NCBI GenBank assembly: GCA_011037195.1
Contig: JAAEAF010002760.1
Span: 336,380 to 400,379, forward strand
Direction of reading: 5' to 3'
Origin: Triatoma infestans
Taxonomy: Eukaryota > Arthropoda > Insecta > Hemiptera > Reduviidae
Length of the DNA stretch: 64,000 bases
Shown here: positions 10,778-22,399 of the stretch, one piece after another
Layout of the letters: each line of letters begins with the position of its first letter
How positions within the stretch are numbered: position 1 is the stretch's first letter
Notes under the pieces: model-generated
What the model saw: only the letters and a program-made list of their open reading frames with translations
Database searches by the model: none
What the model was told of the DNA's origin: nothing
Translations under genes and position numbers: made by a program

Positions 10778-12635
10778 GAACCAAGTTTCTTCATAATAGC
10801 TCTGTTTAGTCACCCACAAAGAGCCAGAAAAAATAACAGTATTTAAGCCCGGAAATTTCAGTTTTAACTCGGTCCTAAATTCATCTTTTGAAAGAGCTTA
10901 AATTCAACCATCAATGGTCTTAAATCAACTATCAGGAAGATAAAGACATAGTGTGGGAACATGCATTTTAGAGCTTACTAACTATTACCCACAACTTTTA
11001 AAGAGTTTCATCAAGCAACTGCTTATAACAAGCAGTAACTGTGTCTACTTTCTGCTCCATGCCAAAACCCCTTTGTCAGGCAAAGAATTGCTGTCAAGTT
11101 AGCCTAATTAGCTCAAACAATCTACCGCTAGAAGAAGCAAGGGTTCAAATTGTCACACCGTTCTTCAATGTACAGTATCTAACTAGCCAATGCTGACCAA
11201 TCTACATTGATCATAACGTCATTACTCGCCATTCTGTCACTCTAACCTTTCTCATATATGTTTACTCCTTTCTAGTAATCGTAAATATAAATTGTTATTA
11301 TATGTCAGTAATGTATTATTATTTCAATATCAACATTCACCATTCATGCTGCTTCCCCAAATTACAACCCATATAATAATTGTATAGTAGATAATATATA
11401 CGAGTATGTATTAATTTATTCATTATCCTTTTGTTTATAGCATTGATATTAGCATTTGTAAAAAATACATAAAAAAATCTTTTCTATATTAAATAATTAT
11501 AATAATCTTCTACCCCCAGTAGATGATCATACAAAACTTACAGGCAAAAAATACAGCTTAAGCTGGCTGACCTTCATGCTTCAAAAAATTTTTAATATAT
11601 TATAGGCCTTATTTATTTTAATTTATTTTTTATTGACTAAATAATTCTTGTTTTGATTATCAAGTTTTTTTTTTTTTCTTACGGTTTCATTTAAAGTTGA
11701 TATCATTTGTTTAAGTCAAATACTTACCGGGGAGTTATTGCGATGTTTTTTTTAAAGGTGGACGATTATTTAGTTCATGGTAAATATAAATCTTAACCTT
11801 GATTTGGTTTGATTTTTTTTTTGTATTGTTATTATTATAATATATTGGATTACAAAGGAAAGGGTCAGATGTTGTCCTAACCTACAGATATCATCCAATA
11901 TCTACCACAACAATAAATAAACTAGGGTGCCTAACCTCAAATTCCTTATTGATTACTTTCCAGTTACGTCATATCTTATATCTATATATGGATTAAGATT
12001 TCATTGCATATATTGTGGGAATTATTAAGTAGTGTTTCTATTTTGTCCAGTAATGTTATGCTACTTATGCTGGAATATTGCGTTAAAGATATAATTATGC
12101 AGTTCACTGGTAGAAAGATTTATTAGCATGAAAAGGATGTTTATTAAAAAAATCTAAAGCACTAGCCCAAAATTTTAAGAATAAATTGCTCAAAACATTG
12201 ACCAAATATGGTGCACTATATAATCTAATAAAGTCAATGAGTGTAATTTTTTTTTTAAAAAAGAAAAAACATACTAGAGATATAGAAAATAAGATAATAT
12301 CAAGGGGTATTTTTTTCGTTTCCATCGAGATTTCATTGCATTTGATTTGATTGATCTGTTGTATTATGCTTTGATTTTTTTTTTTTTTTTTTTTTAAAGA
12401 CGGTACCAAAAAAGGTATTGTAGATTCTTATTCCAGAAGGCATGATAGATGGAAACGGCGGTAAAAATGATTTGACTTTGTAATGTGGCGTGGGAAAGTG
12501 ATTTGGTCAGAATCAAGATGCGCTCGTGCTGGAGGTTGACTAGGAGTTAGCTTTGTGTTTACAAATATCGTCAGTATTTCTTATTACTTCTGTTGTATGA
12601 AGGAAATTTGTATAAACTGGGATATTTTTTTTTTT
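10778..12635. other. No recognisable gene
   Basis: AT-rich with poly-T runs. Around 11100-11155 a weak tRNA-like pair (TTAGCTCAAAC and GGGTTCAAATT) hints at an old SINE head, but there is no second copy in the window to support it. Confidence 0.5.
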
Positions 12636-12890
12636 TTTGTTACTTCCTCTTAATGCTATTAAGATAAGTATTGTGATACTTATCAAATTTAATTTCTGAA
12701 ACTGAGTTTTCACCAGAAACATTCTGAGATCCCCTTAGTAAGAAAAAATTGGTTTTAAAAAATGAACTCTGTCTGTGTGTAAGAATGTATCTAAATTACA
12801 TATCTCAAAAATTGAAAACTTGCAGGAACAACAAAAGTTGATATTCTGTTCGGATATAACAATAGGGTCTGTAATAAGATCCTAAGAGAG
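12636..12890 (+). repeat. CCGGAA element, diverged 5' fragment
   Basis: Follows the family order: TTACTTCCTCTTA, AAGTATTGTGA, TTTTCACCAGAAACA, GAGATCCCCTTAG, TGTCTGTGTGTAAG, CATATCTCAAAAATTG, then TTGATATTCTGTTCGG. It is truncated by the LINE that follows. Confidence 0.65.
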
Positions 12891-12894
12891 GGAT

Positions 12895-13735
12895 CCATAA
12901 TTTGGCATGAAGCTAAATGTTAAAAAATGCCAAGTCATTTCTTTTTATCGCAAAAAGACTTTTATATCATATCAGTACCTCATTGATGGCAAACCATTGG
13001 TGAGGACTCGTAACGTGAAGGATTTAGGAGTTACTCTGAGTCATGACCTCTCTTTCACAAAACAGTTTGAATATGTTTGTAGGAAAGCATCGAGAGCACT
13101 GGGTTTTGTATTAAGGCACACTCGTGATCTTAGAGATCCCAAAGCGGTGCTAACTGTGTACAATGCATACCTTAGAAGCCTTCTTGAGTACGCGTCATTG
13201 ATTTGGTGTCCTTACACCAAGAAGGATATAGTCAGACTGGAAGCTATACAAAACCGTTTCATCAGAACTTTTAAGAAAAGGTTACCCAGCGGTGCTACTC
13301 ATTTATGCTCTTTAGAGTTTAGAAGACGAAATGCTGGTCTTTTATTCTTGAAGAAGCTCTTGAATGGCGAAATTGATTGCATGGAGCTACTTGCTGCCAT
13401 TACTTTTCATGGACCACCTCGCTGCTTGCGCAGTACTTCGCATTTCGTGGTCCCCGCCGTTAAGACTACTGCGCTGTTCAACGCTGACGTCATTTGTAGA
13501 ATATGCAGGTCATGGAATGAGTATATTCCTGGTGATGTGGGTTTTCAAATGGCATCTGGACTTTTCAAAAAACATGTTTGCATTACTTGAAGATTAAATT
13601 GTTAAATGAGCATGTATTATTTTACTATTATTATTTTATGTATCACTGTATGTATCAAATGTAATGACTTCAACCATAAGGCTTACGCCGTTTGTTGATA
13701 AAAATATAATAAATAAATAAATAAATAAAATAACA
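12895..13735 (+). pseudogene. 5'-truncated LINE: reverse-transcriptase C-terminal part
   Basis: A continuous 227-codon frame (12907-13590) matches the thumb and C-terminal region of a non-LTR reverse transcriptase. Motifs in order are LNVKKCQVISF (start), VKDLGVTLSHDLSF (about 37-50), ASRALGFVLR, LLEYASLIWCPY and RLEAIQNRFIR. There is no RNase H domain after it. The catalytic FADD-type motif and N-terminal half are missing, so it cannot act alone. The 3' end is a (TAAA)n-type tail at about 13704-13730, as in Jockey- or CR1-like LINEs. The frame has no internal stop, so the insertion may be fairly young. The methionine at 12907 is simply the first in the truncated frame. Confidence 0.85.
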
Positions 13736-13930
13736 GAGAGAGACAAAAATGACAGCACCACTCTCTCGGGCTAGAGGGGGAAAAACTGCAAGGAGTCATA
13801 TAGCAGAGTTCACTCGGCGGTCACAACATGTCATCTATCTTACCCTTTACCACTCTTCCAAATCTACCATTTTAGTGTAAAGTCCAGGCTGTCAGTGTCA
13901 CTTTTTACATTACACAGTGTTCAGCCATAT
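13736..13930 (-). mobile_element. LTR fragment, minus orientation
   Basis: The reverse complement matches the LTR family at 55.0 kb and 8.9 kb: GCTGAACACTGTGTAATG, then TAAAATGGTAG, TGGTAAAGGGTA, TTGTGACCG and CTCTAGCCCGAGAGAG. It begins directly after the LINE tail. Confidence 0.65.
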
Positions 13931-13979
13931 CTAATTGATTAATCTAAAACAAACCATTTTATCACCTTCATCATACCCA

Positions 13980-14300
13980 TTATAGGGTCCGACTGGAAGT
14001 TATCCGTCAAAATCTCCTCATTACCGTCAATACCACATTACTGAATGTTTTTTTTTCAATTTACAGCAATTTTCTAGAAAATTTTCCCAACGAATTCCAT
14101 TAAACTTCGTAGTTCTATTACTTTTATTTGGAATATATTTATGGAGAAAATGATTTTATAGGGATTTTAGAGAAGGCATAACATTTTGGGTTTACCTGAA
14201 ACGTGTCAAATTCAGGATATTCAGGGTATTATCATTATCAATATAAATATTATTTATGTTGCAAAAATGTCTAGTTTGATGAAAATCGAACCAGAGAGAT
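13980..14300 (+). repeat. Possible CCGGAA element interior, diverged
   Basis: The order resembles the complete copy: GGGTCCGACTGGAAG, CCGTCAAAATC, TTACTGAATG, TTTTTTTTCAATTT and a later GATGAAAATCGAACC. No termini are visible. Confidence 0.4.
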
Positions 14301-14365
14301 TTTGATATATTTGGAAAACTAATTAATCTAATTAATCCTCGAGTATTTTTTTATGTAATTTAAAA

Positions 14366-14472
14366 AAGGCCCCTCCGGACAGTGTTCTCTCGTTACAGAC
14401 AACACTGTCCATCAACGGACTGTGAGCTGTAGAAGCTCCTAGGAAGAAAAAATCTAAGGGCAGCACGACTGT
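14366..14472 (-). mobile_element. SINE-A body fragment
   Basis: In minus orientation it matches the SINE-A body: CTTAGATTTTT, AGCTCACAGTCCG, GATGGACAGTGTTGTCTG and GAGAACACTGTCC. The tRNA-like head is absent. Confidence 0.75.
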
Positions 14473-14490
14473 CCAGAAAATTGTTTTTAA

Positions 14491-14675
14491 TTAGTATTTT
14501 GGGTTATTTTCAACTCCAATGATTATGAACCAATATTCAGCCTGAATTTTCTTTATTATATATTAATTAAATATATAAAACATTGTTTTCTTTGTGAATT
14601 AATATATAATAAAGAAAATTCAGGCTGAAAATTGGTTCATAATCATTGGAGTTGAAAATAACCCAAAATACTAAC
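14491..14675. repeat. B5 mini-foldback, arms about 75 bases
   Basis: Near-perfect arms face each other around 14583. The outer ends (GGGTTATTTTCAACTCCAATG and complement) and inner TTATATATTAATT match the large B5 foldback at 63.5-64.0 kb. The central part containing the hammerhead-like motif is missing, so this is an internally deleted derivative. Confidence 0.85.
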
Positions 14676-15190
14676 AAGAGTTTAGCAGCCTACAGAAAAA
14701 AACAACCAAAATTGATTTTAATTTTTCTCTCCTTAAGAGCGCCGCTACAGCTTTCTATCCGTTTATAGGCAGTATGTTTCAAAAAAAGCGACATCTACTT
14801 GGAGACTTGCATAGTAATGACAATCCTCCGGCTTATGATAACCACAAAAATTGACACAACTTAAAAAAAAAAAAAATAAAACAACAGTTGGCATAGATTT
14901 ATTGGCAAATGACGTGGCACGTGTTCAGTTTGAAGCTAACTCCAACAAAAAAAAACTATGTATACACAAATAGTAGTAACTATTCTAATTAGATCATTCT
15001 CGTAATTGGAACAATTCATGGCTGGTTGGTTAAATTAAAAATCAATTAATTTTATTCTATGTGGTTTTGTAATGATCCTAACTTGGACGAGATTACTTTT
15101 AATTATAGCGTTATCTTAGATCATACCCTAGAATTCTGTGAATTTTACAAGCTGATTTTCATGATTATACAATATGTATCCATTTTTTTT
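14676..15190. other. No recognisable feature
   Basis: AT-rich, with A runs near 14865 and 14950. No gene or repeat was recognised. Confidence 0.6.
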
Positions 15191-15194
15191 TTTT

Positions 15195-15317
15195 TTTTAC
15201 TTTCTATTACTCCTAGTAAGAGGAAGTATTGTAATCGTGTCAAATTTTCGATATCGAGTTTTCACCGGAAATATCTGTTTTGAGGTCCCCTGAGTCCAAA
15301 AAAGTGTTTTTTAGGTC

Positions 15318-15354
<37 letters not shown>

Positions 15355-15935
15355 CTGTGTGTATATATGTGAACAGCATAGCTCAAAAACGAAAAAACCG
15401 TAGAAAGTCGAAACTTGATATTCTGTTTAGGTATCACCATGTCATCTGACAGTTGGTCATCTGTCAAAATTCCTCAACCGGAAGTACCACTTTACTTATT
15501 TTTTGTTTTTTTTACTTTTTTGCGTTTTTTCTCAAAAATGGCTCTGACGATTTTCTTGAAACGTTTTATATAAACTAAAAACATATAAAGATCTACAACT
15601 TTTATTTAAAACATTTCTCTAGGAAAATTCATTTAATGTCACTTTTAGGGGAGGATAGAGTTATGTTTTTCTCTATCTCTAAAGTTTTTCTATCATAGTT
15701 GATTATACAATTCTATCATCCAAACAAAATAACTAGGAATAAATTGATGGCCAAAATTCCGAGTTGCAGGGAAATTAGTTAACTGGAAGTGCGCTTCTAC
15801 TGAACAGTTTTTTTTTCGGTTTTCGTTAAATTTCATTAAATTTGGTACACTAACTATAAAATTTGTCAATTTGTAATTTTGAGAACTGAAGTAAGAGAAA
15901 GTTGTGTGATCGTTTCACAGCGGATTTTTTTTTAG
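15195..15935 (+). mobile_element. CCGGAA element, nearly complete
   Basis: 5' end TTTCTATTACTCCTAG near 15200, then CACCGGAAATATC, CCCTGAGTCC, an internal (TG)n microsatellite (about 15317-15360), CATAGCTCAAAAAC, TCAACCGGAAGTACC and CTCAAAAATGGCTC. The 3' end AGTAAGAGAAAGTTGTG (about 15890) inverts the 5' start. It is shorter than the 1-kb copy because one internal subrepeat is missing. Confidence 0.82.
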
Positions 15936-15949
15936 TTATCATTAAAAAC

Positions 15950-16080
15950 AGCCTATGAAGGGGCAAAATTTTTCAGACGATGACTTCTATTGGAGACATG
16001 TGTAAAGGTGGTTTCCACCGCGCCGCGCCGTTTAATTGTGGCCTTTGCTACCAAGATCCGTTACTAATCTGCACCAAAGG
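15950..16080 (-). mobile_element. SINE-B tail fragment
   Basis: CCTATGAAGGG, CGCCGTTTAATTGTGGCC and TTTGCTACC match, with divergence, the 3' half of the SINE-B copy at 19.4 kb in the same orientation. No tRNA-like head is present. Confidence 0.6.
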
Positions 16081-16790
16081 CTAGTAGCTAATCAATAGAT
16101 CAGTTGGGGTTAGACGTCGTATCCATTTTTTACTCTGTTTTAAGAAAAAGTAGGAGATTTTTGAAATTGTCTTCACATCGCAAATAACACTTTTAGGTCG
16201 CTTTACTAATAAGAAAGTATAACATGCAAACACGTCTTTCTCTTACGTAATTATCAAAATTGTAATTGATAATTTTTCTTCAAATTTGGAATTATCTAAA
16301 CGATTAGTTAGTGTAAATGTTACACACAAGAGATACAAACCACAAACCGTACTTGTTGGTTTTTAGTACATGGGGACCACCTAAATATGATAGACCAACA
16401 GGCAGCGCTTCTACCACATTTAACGAAATCAATCTATCAATTTAGAGATGAGCCTAAAATCTTCATTCTCATTAAAATCCCCACCCCCTCAAATACTTTT
16501 TTCCGAAATGAAAGTAATAAGTTATTAATGAAAGTGTTGGTTTATATTATATCCTATTTGTAAATTAAGTTTAAATGAAAAACTTTGGATATCCTTCGAG
16601 AAAATCCCAAAAATTTCCGGAAACCATTTAACAAAAATTGCACTTCCCTTAGAATGTCCACTGACGCATTTAATGTAATTTAATATTATTTAGATGGTTA
16701 AAACTCTAGATAATAGATTTTGGCAGCAAATCTTACCTGTAATAAAATATCATTGGGAATCCGTCCAACTGTCTTATAAATCCGTCATCA
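16081..16790. other. No recognisable feature
   Basis: Mixed AT-rich sequence. Nothing could be assigned. Confidence 0.5.
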
Positions 16791-16794
16791 GCTA

Positions 16795-17100
16795 CGTAAC
16801 ATGAGACATAACGCATCTCCCTACCATCTTAGGGGAGATCAAGATCCGTTTACTTCAATCCCTAGGAACTCTAGAAATATAGAAGTAGGTGAAGTTCCCA
16901 GTAAGTATGTAATAAGGGCTAGCAGATCAGTCAACATTTCAGCCTAGGACACACAGTCTTCAAGAAAACATCAACATCACCATCACTCTACCAATTCAGT
17001 CTGTCATTTCTTTTCACGCTACCACTTTCAATAACAGTCGTTGTAAACTCTTTGCAATATTCTGTTTTCTCTTAACATACCTGTGTTCTGTCAGTGTACT
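16795..17100 (-). mobile_element. Possible diverged LTR
   Basis: Its C/T-rich composition and phrase order (CACAGTCTTCAA, CACTCTACCAATTC, ATTCTG, TGTACTTTGCTC) parallel the reverse-orientation LTR at 55.8-56.1 kb, but no termini or duplication could be fixed. Confidence 0.35.
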
Positions 17101-17261
17101 TTGCTCTTCTATATTTTTTCCTGCCCAACACCAAAAAAAACTTCACTACACTCATATAGTATTGAAATAACAATTTTGAAGAAGTATGAAATGGTATCCG
17201 AATCATCAAAGATTCATAGGATCCAAAAAGCGGAGAAACAAAAATTATTCAATCTAGTTAC

Positions 17262-17545
17262 TCGCTACCTAGGCCAGACTAGGGTGGGGGATTCTATATA
17301 TATATATATATTCTATATATATATATATATATATATGTAGGCCGAGCTAGCCCTACAAAAGACAGTTTTACAACAGTTAAGGACCAGTTAACATCCAATC
17401 AGCAACCTACTACCTTTTTATCACTAGCCAAGCTGTCTCGATACATATCTCTCGCTACCTAACTTCTGTTGTCAAGTCCCCTTGCAGTTTATGTGTTCTT
17501 TCATTGTACAGTATTCAGCTTATATTCTAGTTTATTTCTCTAAAA
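17262..17545 (-). mobile_element. LTR, minus orientation
   Basis: The reverse complement matches the LTR at 35.7 kb: CTGAATACTGTACAATGA, GTAGCGAGAGA, GGTTGCTGATTGG, ACTGTTGTAAAACTGTC, TAGGGCTAGCT, CCCTAGTCTGGCC and GGATCCTATGA. An (AT)n tract (about 17298-17337) has expanded at the TATA-like site where the 35.7-kb copy has a short TATATATA. Confidence 0.7.
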
Positions 17546-18113
17546 CCCTATCACTCTAATTCTCTCTCTCTCTCTCTCTCCTTCTCACATCCACTATAAG
17601 TCTAACGTTAAAAGCTTTCCCAGAAAACGCAAAAATCAATTTTCTCAGAAACAATTTCAGTAAAATTGAGCGGTCTATATTATTTGTAGTTATACTTAAC
17701 TCGAAGGTCGGACACAATCGACGTCAAACGTTATTGATCGAACCGAACACATTAACCAAAAATAACATCTTATAGTACAGATTTTTTTGTCCCGAAATTT
17801 TCACAAAACCATGAGTATGAACATTAAATTTGTGCATATATTATTCAAAAGTATATGTTTCCATTGTAATTGATTTTTAGAAGGTACTGATATATGACTA
17901 TTATCATAATATAGCTTTTATAGTGGTATTTCATTTTATTGTACAATCTGCCATTTACATTATATATAAAATGTCAAATTCGGAGTATGAACAAAATGTG
18001 TCAATTTGAATAGGGATAAGAGTAAATTTTTATATTATCCATTAACATATTTTTTGTCAGAAAACATTAACGGCTAAAAATCACAAACCCTAGTATTTTT
18101 TTTGAAAACTTAG
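17546..18113. other. No recognisable gene
   Basis: It begins with a (CT)n run (about 17562-17582). The rest is AT-rich without a recognisable element. Confidence 0.6.
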
Positions 18114-18122
18114 ATATAGTAA

Positions 18123-18339
18123 ATCCTCACGCGTTGGTCTAGTGGCTAGCGCACTCGCCTTTCTTGCGAGAAATCAGGGCTCCATTCCCGTGAGGGCAGA
18201 GTCGGCTGAGTGTTGACCCAGCATCATGATAAAAAATGGAACGCTACACTTAGTAGCGCCCTAGGTAGCGCCCCCTATACAAATCGCCGTCTGGCAAGCC
18301 TTAGCCCTTCATAGGCTGTTGCGCCATAGGGTTTTTTAA
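18123..18339 (+). mobile_element. SINE-B, complete copy with target-site duplication
   Basis: A tRNA-like head has A box TGGTCTAGTGG (18135-18145) and B-box-like GGCTCCATTCC (18178-18188). Body and tail follow for 217 bases. The copy is flanked by the direct repeat ATATAGTAA at 18114-18122 and 18340-18348, the mark of LINE-driven insertion. A second copy lies at 19.4-19.6 kb in opposite orientation. Confidence 0.88.
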
Positions 18340-18348
18340 ATATAGTAA

Positions 18349-19350
18349 GTGGATATTTAAATACAAGAAACAATAGAAATAGAAACCAAATAAACAAACT
18401 TAATTATTTAAACCATGAAAATGTAATTATATTCTGTTTAAAAATCTCGTTTAGGTATTAAGTATTTTTATTAAATTAGACAGGTTGTACTAGATTATTA
18501 TTTATATTTGAAATATTATTAAGGTAAAAAAAAAAATTTAAAAAATCAGATTGAAAGCAATTAGCAATTATATAATTGATTACTAAAGGAAGACACGACT
18601 TGCAATATAACACCCAATTTATTATTTTTTTTTTTATATTTAAAGGGGCGTAACTGTTAGTAACGTTTTTTTTTTTTTGTTATTTTTTACTTTAATGTCG
18701 GACACCTTTTGAAGAGGTGAGGTTTAAACCAATCACGACGTGAGTATCTATATATACGTATATATATACTTTTTAAAATGTGAAACATGAATCGGAGCTC
18801 TAATTCTAAAGATCTCTCTCTCATCACAAACAAACGTGACGGGTTTGGTGTTATTTCATTTTAATTAAAAAAAAAAAAAAAATTAAATTACATACTTATT
18901 TACTTTTTATCAAGACTTATGTATCAGAATGATAAGTACATCTTACATTTTTTTTTAAAAAAAAACGTATCCTATGAGTACTTTGATTGTATTAAAAAAA
19001 AAAGTTATTTTATATTTTATTTTTTCACTCTTTATTTGAACTTTACAACTGTAAAAAAAAAAATTACAGTAAGTAAAGAGACCGATATGTTAAGTACTTC
19101 CAATTAAATTAGGAAATTAAAAAAAAAAAATTAACCTTGATTTTATGCTCAAAATTGTTGACTCTAAAACTGTTCGGCTTCGTGCATTAAAAACAAATTT
19201 TAATCTCTGAGATTAAATCAACTATTACTCTGATTTTTTTCGAGAATAATTAGCACAGTATTACAATAGTGCAGGAAAAAAGTGAAGTGAAAGTGTCTCT
19301 TTTCTAAAGGGGGAAAATAAGACTGTATTCTAAAACTTCCTCATTAAAGA
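18349..19350. other. No recognisable gene; many A/T runs
   Basis: Contains homopolymers of 9-16 bases and a short ATATACGTATATAT palindrome near 18752. No coding motif was found. Confidence 0.6.
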
Positions 19351-19356
19351 AAGTAA

Positions 19357-19588
19357 ACCCATGAAGGGCCAAGGCTTGAGGCGATTTGAATAGTGGGGCG
19401 TGTGGTAAGCACGCCGCAGTTCCCACGTCGTTTAGTTCTGGCCTTCGCTACTTAGGGCGCTAGTAACTGTAGCTTTCCACTTTTTATCACGATGCTAGGT
19501 CAACACTGACTTTGCCCTCACGGGAATCGAACCCTGAATTCTTGCACGAAAGACGAGTGCGCTAGCCACTAGTTCAACGCGTGAGGAC
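19357..19588 (-). mobile_element. SINE-B, complete copy
   Basis: On the minus strand it opens with TCCTCACGCGTTG, an A-box region CTAGTGGCTAG and a strong B box GGTTCGATTCC. It then has the same body as the 18.1-kb copy, ending in GCCCTTCATGGGTT. The B box is closer to the Pol III consensus than in the other copy. The target duplication is not clear. Confidence 0.85.
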
Positions 19589-21110
19589 TATAAATAAATA
19601 AATAAAAGTTATGTTCAATAAAGTTGCACTTTTGTTAGACGATTTATTACAAATAAATGGACTTTTGAACTTTGTGGATTTATCGCTTTTAACATTTTTA
19701 CTTTAGTTTAAAACACATATACATATGTTATGTAAGTAAGTCACCGTAGAAAAAGTACTTAACAAGTAATGGAGAGACAATTTACACACATTCCACGAGG
19801 AGATATCTCTAGACCTGTCCTGTGTACATACATACCCACACATCATATTTATCACTTTATAAATCCGAGACCTAATTCTGAACTGAAACTGAAATTCGTA
19901 CACACACACACAGCTATGGCAATCTAAAGGCACTTTAATATTTGGTTTAAGCATTTATCCTATATACCATCTTGATTGAATTTACTTAGATCAGATAAAA
20001 ATATCGAATACTGGCTTTCGAATTTTGTTGTTTATTTATCTAATCAATTCTCGGTGTACAACTAATAGTATAAATAAAAAATTATTACAAAATTTGTATA
20101 TTTGTCAAAACACTACGTATTTTTTTTTTTTTTTTAATTTTTTCATTGTGCTATATTCAAATTAGATAAGTAACAATTTATCAACTTTTTTTTTTAAATA
20201 AAATAAATATGAACGTTTCATTTTTTTATTTTTTTTAACCCTCAATTTTTTAAAATTGTCATAACGGCATTTATGCTTTTGATTAATCTAAACTGTCAGA
20301 TTATTTAGTAACACAGCGGCTAGTTATTTTTCGTTTTTTTTTTTTGTTTTTATTTTTTTTTTAAATCTCCTGCCCAATTGGTTTATAAATATTTGTTGGC
20401 ACTATCACTGCTGATTTAGAATTTCAATTTGCTCAAGGACTAATTGTAAAATATGTATATCTATTTATGAGTTGTTGATAGATTGTATTTTTATTTTTAT
20501 TTTTTTCCTCTAACATTTCCTAGCCAATTAAATAACGTCATAGTTAAAGTAAAGATGCTAGCAATGTTTTATTAAACGGGCCAATTTATTGGAGAGCTAA
20601 TTTAAATGAACTCCTAACTTGGCAAACTATTGATGAATAGAAATAATTGGCCATCCAATTTCAAATAGACATAACAAATCTAACATTACACATCACGACA
20701 GCTACTTTTCTTAGCTAACTTGGGAAAATAATTCTTTTGGGGGGTTGTATATAAAGGTAGAGTGTAAGGTTTTATGTGTTGACGATGCCAGTAATTGTTT
20801 TAGAAAGGTCGCTAAGTGGCGAGTGAAAAGGGGCAATCAGCGTGAACGGTCGCCCCCAGGTCGTCAGATCATGAAAGTGATCACGATTACATCCCGCTTA
20901 ATTACGGGACCAACCTCTTAAACATTCTCTCCTTTTCTTTTGTTTAGTTTCATTTTGTACAATAAACCTTCACCTGTGCACGGGCATTCCATAATACAAT
21001 CTTATTTCTAATTCATTCTGCATATTTCTGTTGATAATTTAACTCTTTTTTTTTACTTAGAAATAGAAATACTAGTTTAGCCATTTCAGTAATTGTACCA
21101 ATGAAAAATT
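19589..21110. other. Mostly featureless AT-rich DNA with one GC-richer island
   Basis: The first 1.1 kb is AT-rich with long T runs. About 20740-20960 is distinctly less AT-rich (phrases GTCGCTAAGTGGCGAG, CGGTCGCCCCCAGG, TTAATTACGGGACC). I could not match it to 5S rRNA, an snRNA or the SINE families here. Confidence 0.5.
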
Positions 21111-21149
21111 TCTAATTTTATTAACAATCTCACATTACTATAACGTGAT

Positions 21150-21364
21150 GGGGCGGGTGTTGGTGTAGTGGTTATGAGCGTGGACTTGTAAGTGGGAGGA
21201 CCCCAGTTCGAGTCCAGCAGCGTATAACTGCTAAATTTTATATTTGTTTAAAAATGTTAATAGTAAAGTAGGTGCTTCCGCCCCCGTCCACGACACCTAA
21301 TTTGGTAGTTGGACGTTAAGCCCGCCTGAAAAAATAGGCATTACTTACTTTACTTTACTTTCCT
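21150..21364 (+). mobile_element. SINE-C, complete copy with target-site duplication
   Basis: The tRNA-like head has A box TGGTGTAGTGG (21161-21171) and B box AGTTCGAGTCC (21205-21215). The body ends in GCCTGAAAAAATAGGCATT and a TTACTTTACTTTAC tail. It is 215 bases long and flanked by TAACGTGAT at 21141-21149 and 21365-21373. It landed in a diverged CCGGAA element, whose sequence resumes after the duplication. Confidence 0.88.
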
Positions 21365-22290
21365 TAACGTGATAGTGTCAAATTTCCAGAATTCAGTTTT
21401 CTTCACAAATATATACTTTGAGGTATGTTTTGAAAAGTAAACATATTTTTAGCGCACGGTCAGTATATTTATCCTTCAGTCTGAGGAAAAAATATAGTTG
21501 TTGTGGTTGGTTCCGTAGAGCTGGAAAGCATCAGACATATTTTCTGTGATAGCCAGGTTCATTTTGTGGCTATCGACCGGTTTCGGGCGTTCGCCCATCT
21601 TTAGGATGCGTTTGTCAAACAGTGGGATACAGTGTGACTTGCACAGAGCAAATTCAGTTTACACATTCAGTACACAATAACTTAAATTAAACTGAATTTG
21701 ACTGTGAACTGAATTTTGAACTGAACTTTAATTGGAATTTGCTCTGTGCAAGTCTGTGTTTTCACACTGTTTGACAAACGCATCCTGAAGATGGGCGAAT
21801 TCCCAAAACCGGTCGATGATCACAATGAGAAGCAGGCTATCACGGAAAATATCTCTGAATAAAATATATCTCAAAAGCGACAAACGCAGTAAGTTAAAAA
21901 TTTAATATTCCGATTATGGTAACACTACCTTATATGATGGATAAGAAGGTTTCAATCAATATCCAAAACCAAAAAATACTTCCTTACTGAGATTTTCTCG
22001 CAAATGCTTCCAAATGATTTTTCTGCAAACTTTACATATTATCTACAAATATATGAGCCAACCATTTTGTACTTTTAATACTATTTCAGCCAAAACTTGA
22101 TTTCTAGAACGTTACCAACTCCATTTCGTTTCCAACATCTTTATACTATTCAGGCTCCTTAAATGCTGGTCAAGAATCCAAGTTTGATGATATCTCAGTG
22201 CCCGAGGGATATTTTTTTTTTTTGAAAACGGTGATTCTAGGAGTTTCTGGGAAATCCTGTACAGTAACTTCATCTCTAAACTGTTAGTGC
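21365..22290 (+). repeat. Diverged CCGGAA element interrupted by a B1 foldback
   Basis: Right of the SINE-C target site the order is AGTGTCAAATTTCC, TTCTTCACAAATATA, TTTGAGG; this stops at the B1 foldback (21495-21870). It resumes as ATATCTCAAAAGCG, AATATTCCGATT, ATCAATATCC and later repeats. The family match is diverged and the right end is not fixed. Confidence 0.5.
21495..21870. repeat. B1 foldback (inverted repeat)
   Basis: Arms of about 165 bases meet near 21690. The left motif (21571-21608, minus) has GGGC/GCCC stem II, GAAA and ACCGGT but CUAAAGA for CUGAAGA. The right motif (21781-21818, plus) keeps CUGAAGA but has AAAA. Inner arms share TTGCACAGAGCAAATT. The loop is a short degenerate repeat of AACTGAATTT. 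Confidence 0.88.
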
Positions 22291-22399
22291 AAGTTTTGTT
22301 AGGACTGATAGAAGGCGCTGCCTAGCGTCATCTATAAGTTATATTAGTTTGGTTCTCTAAAAGCCAACGAGTATAGTCTATAATTCGAGGCATGTAAGT

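Noticed and set aside
18123..18195. Functional tRNA gene
   Set aside because: It is part of a 217-base unit with target duplication and has a degenerate B box; the second copy confirms a SINE.
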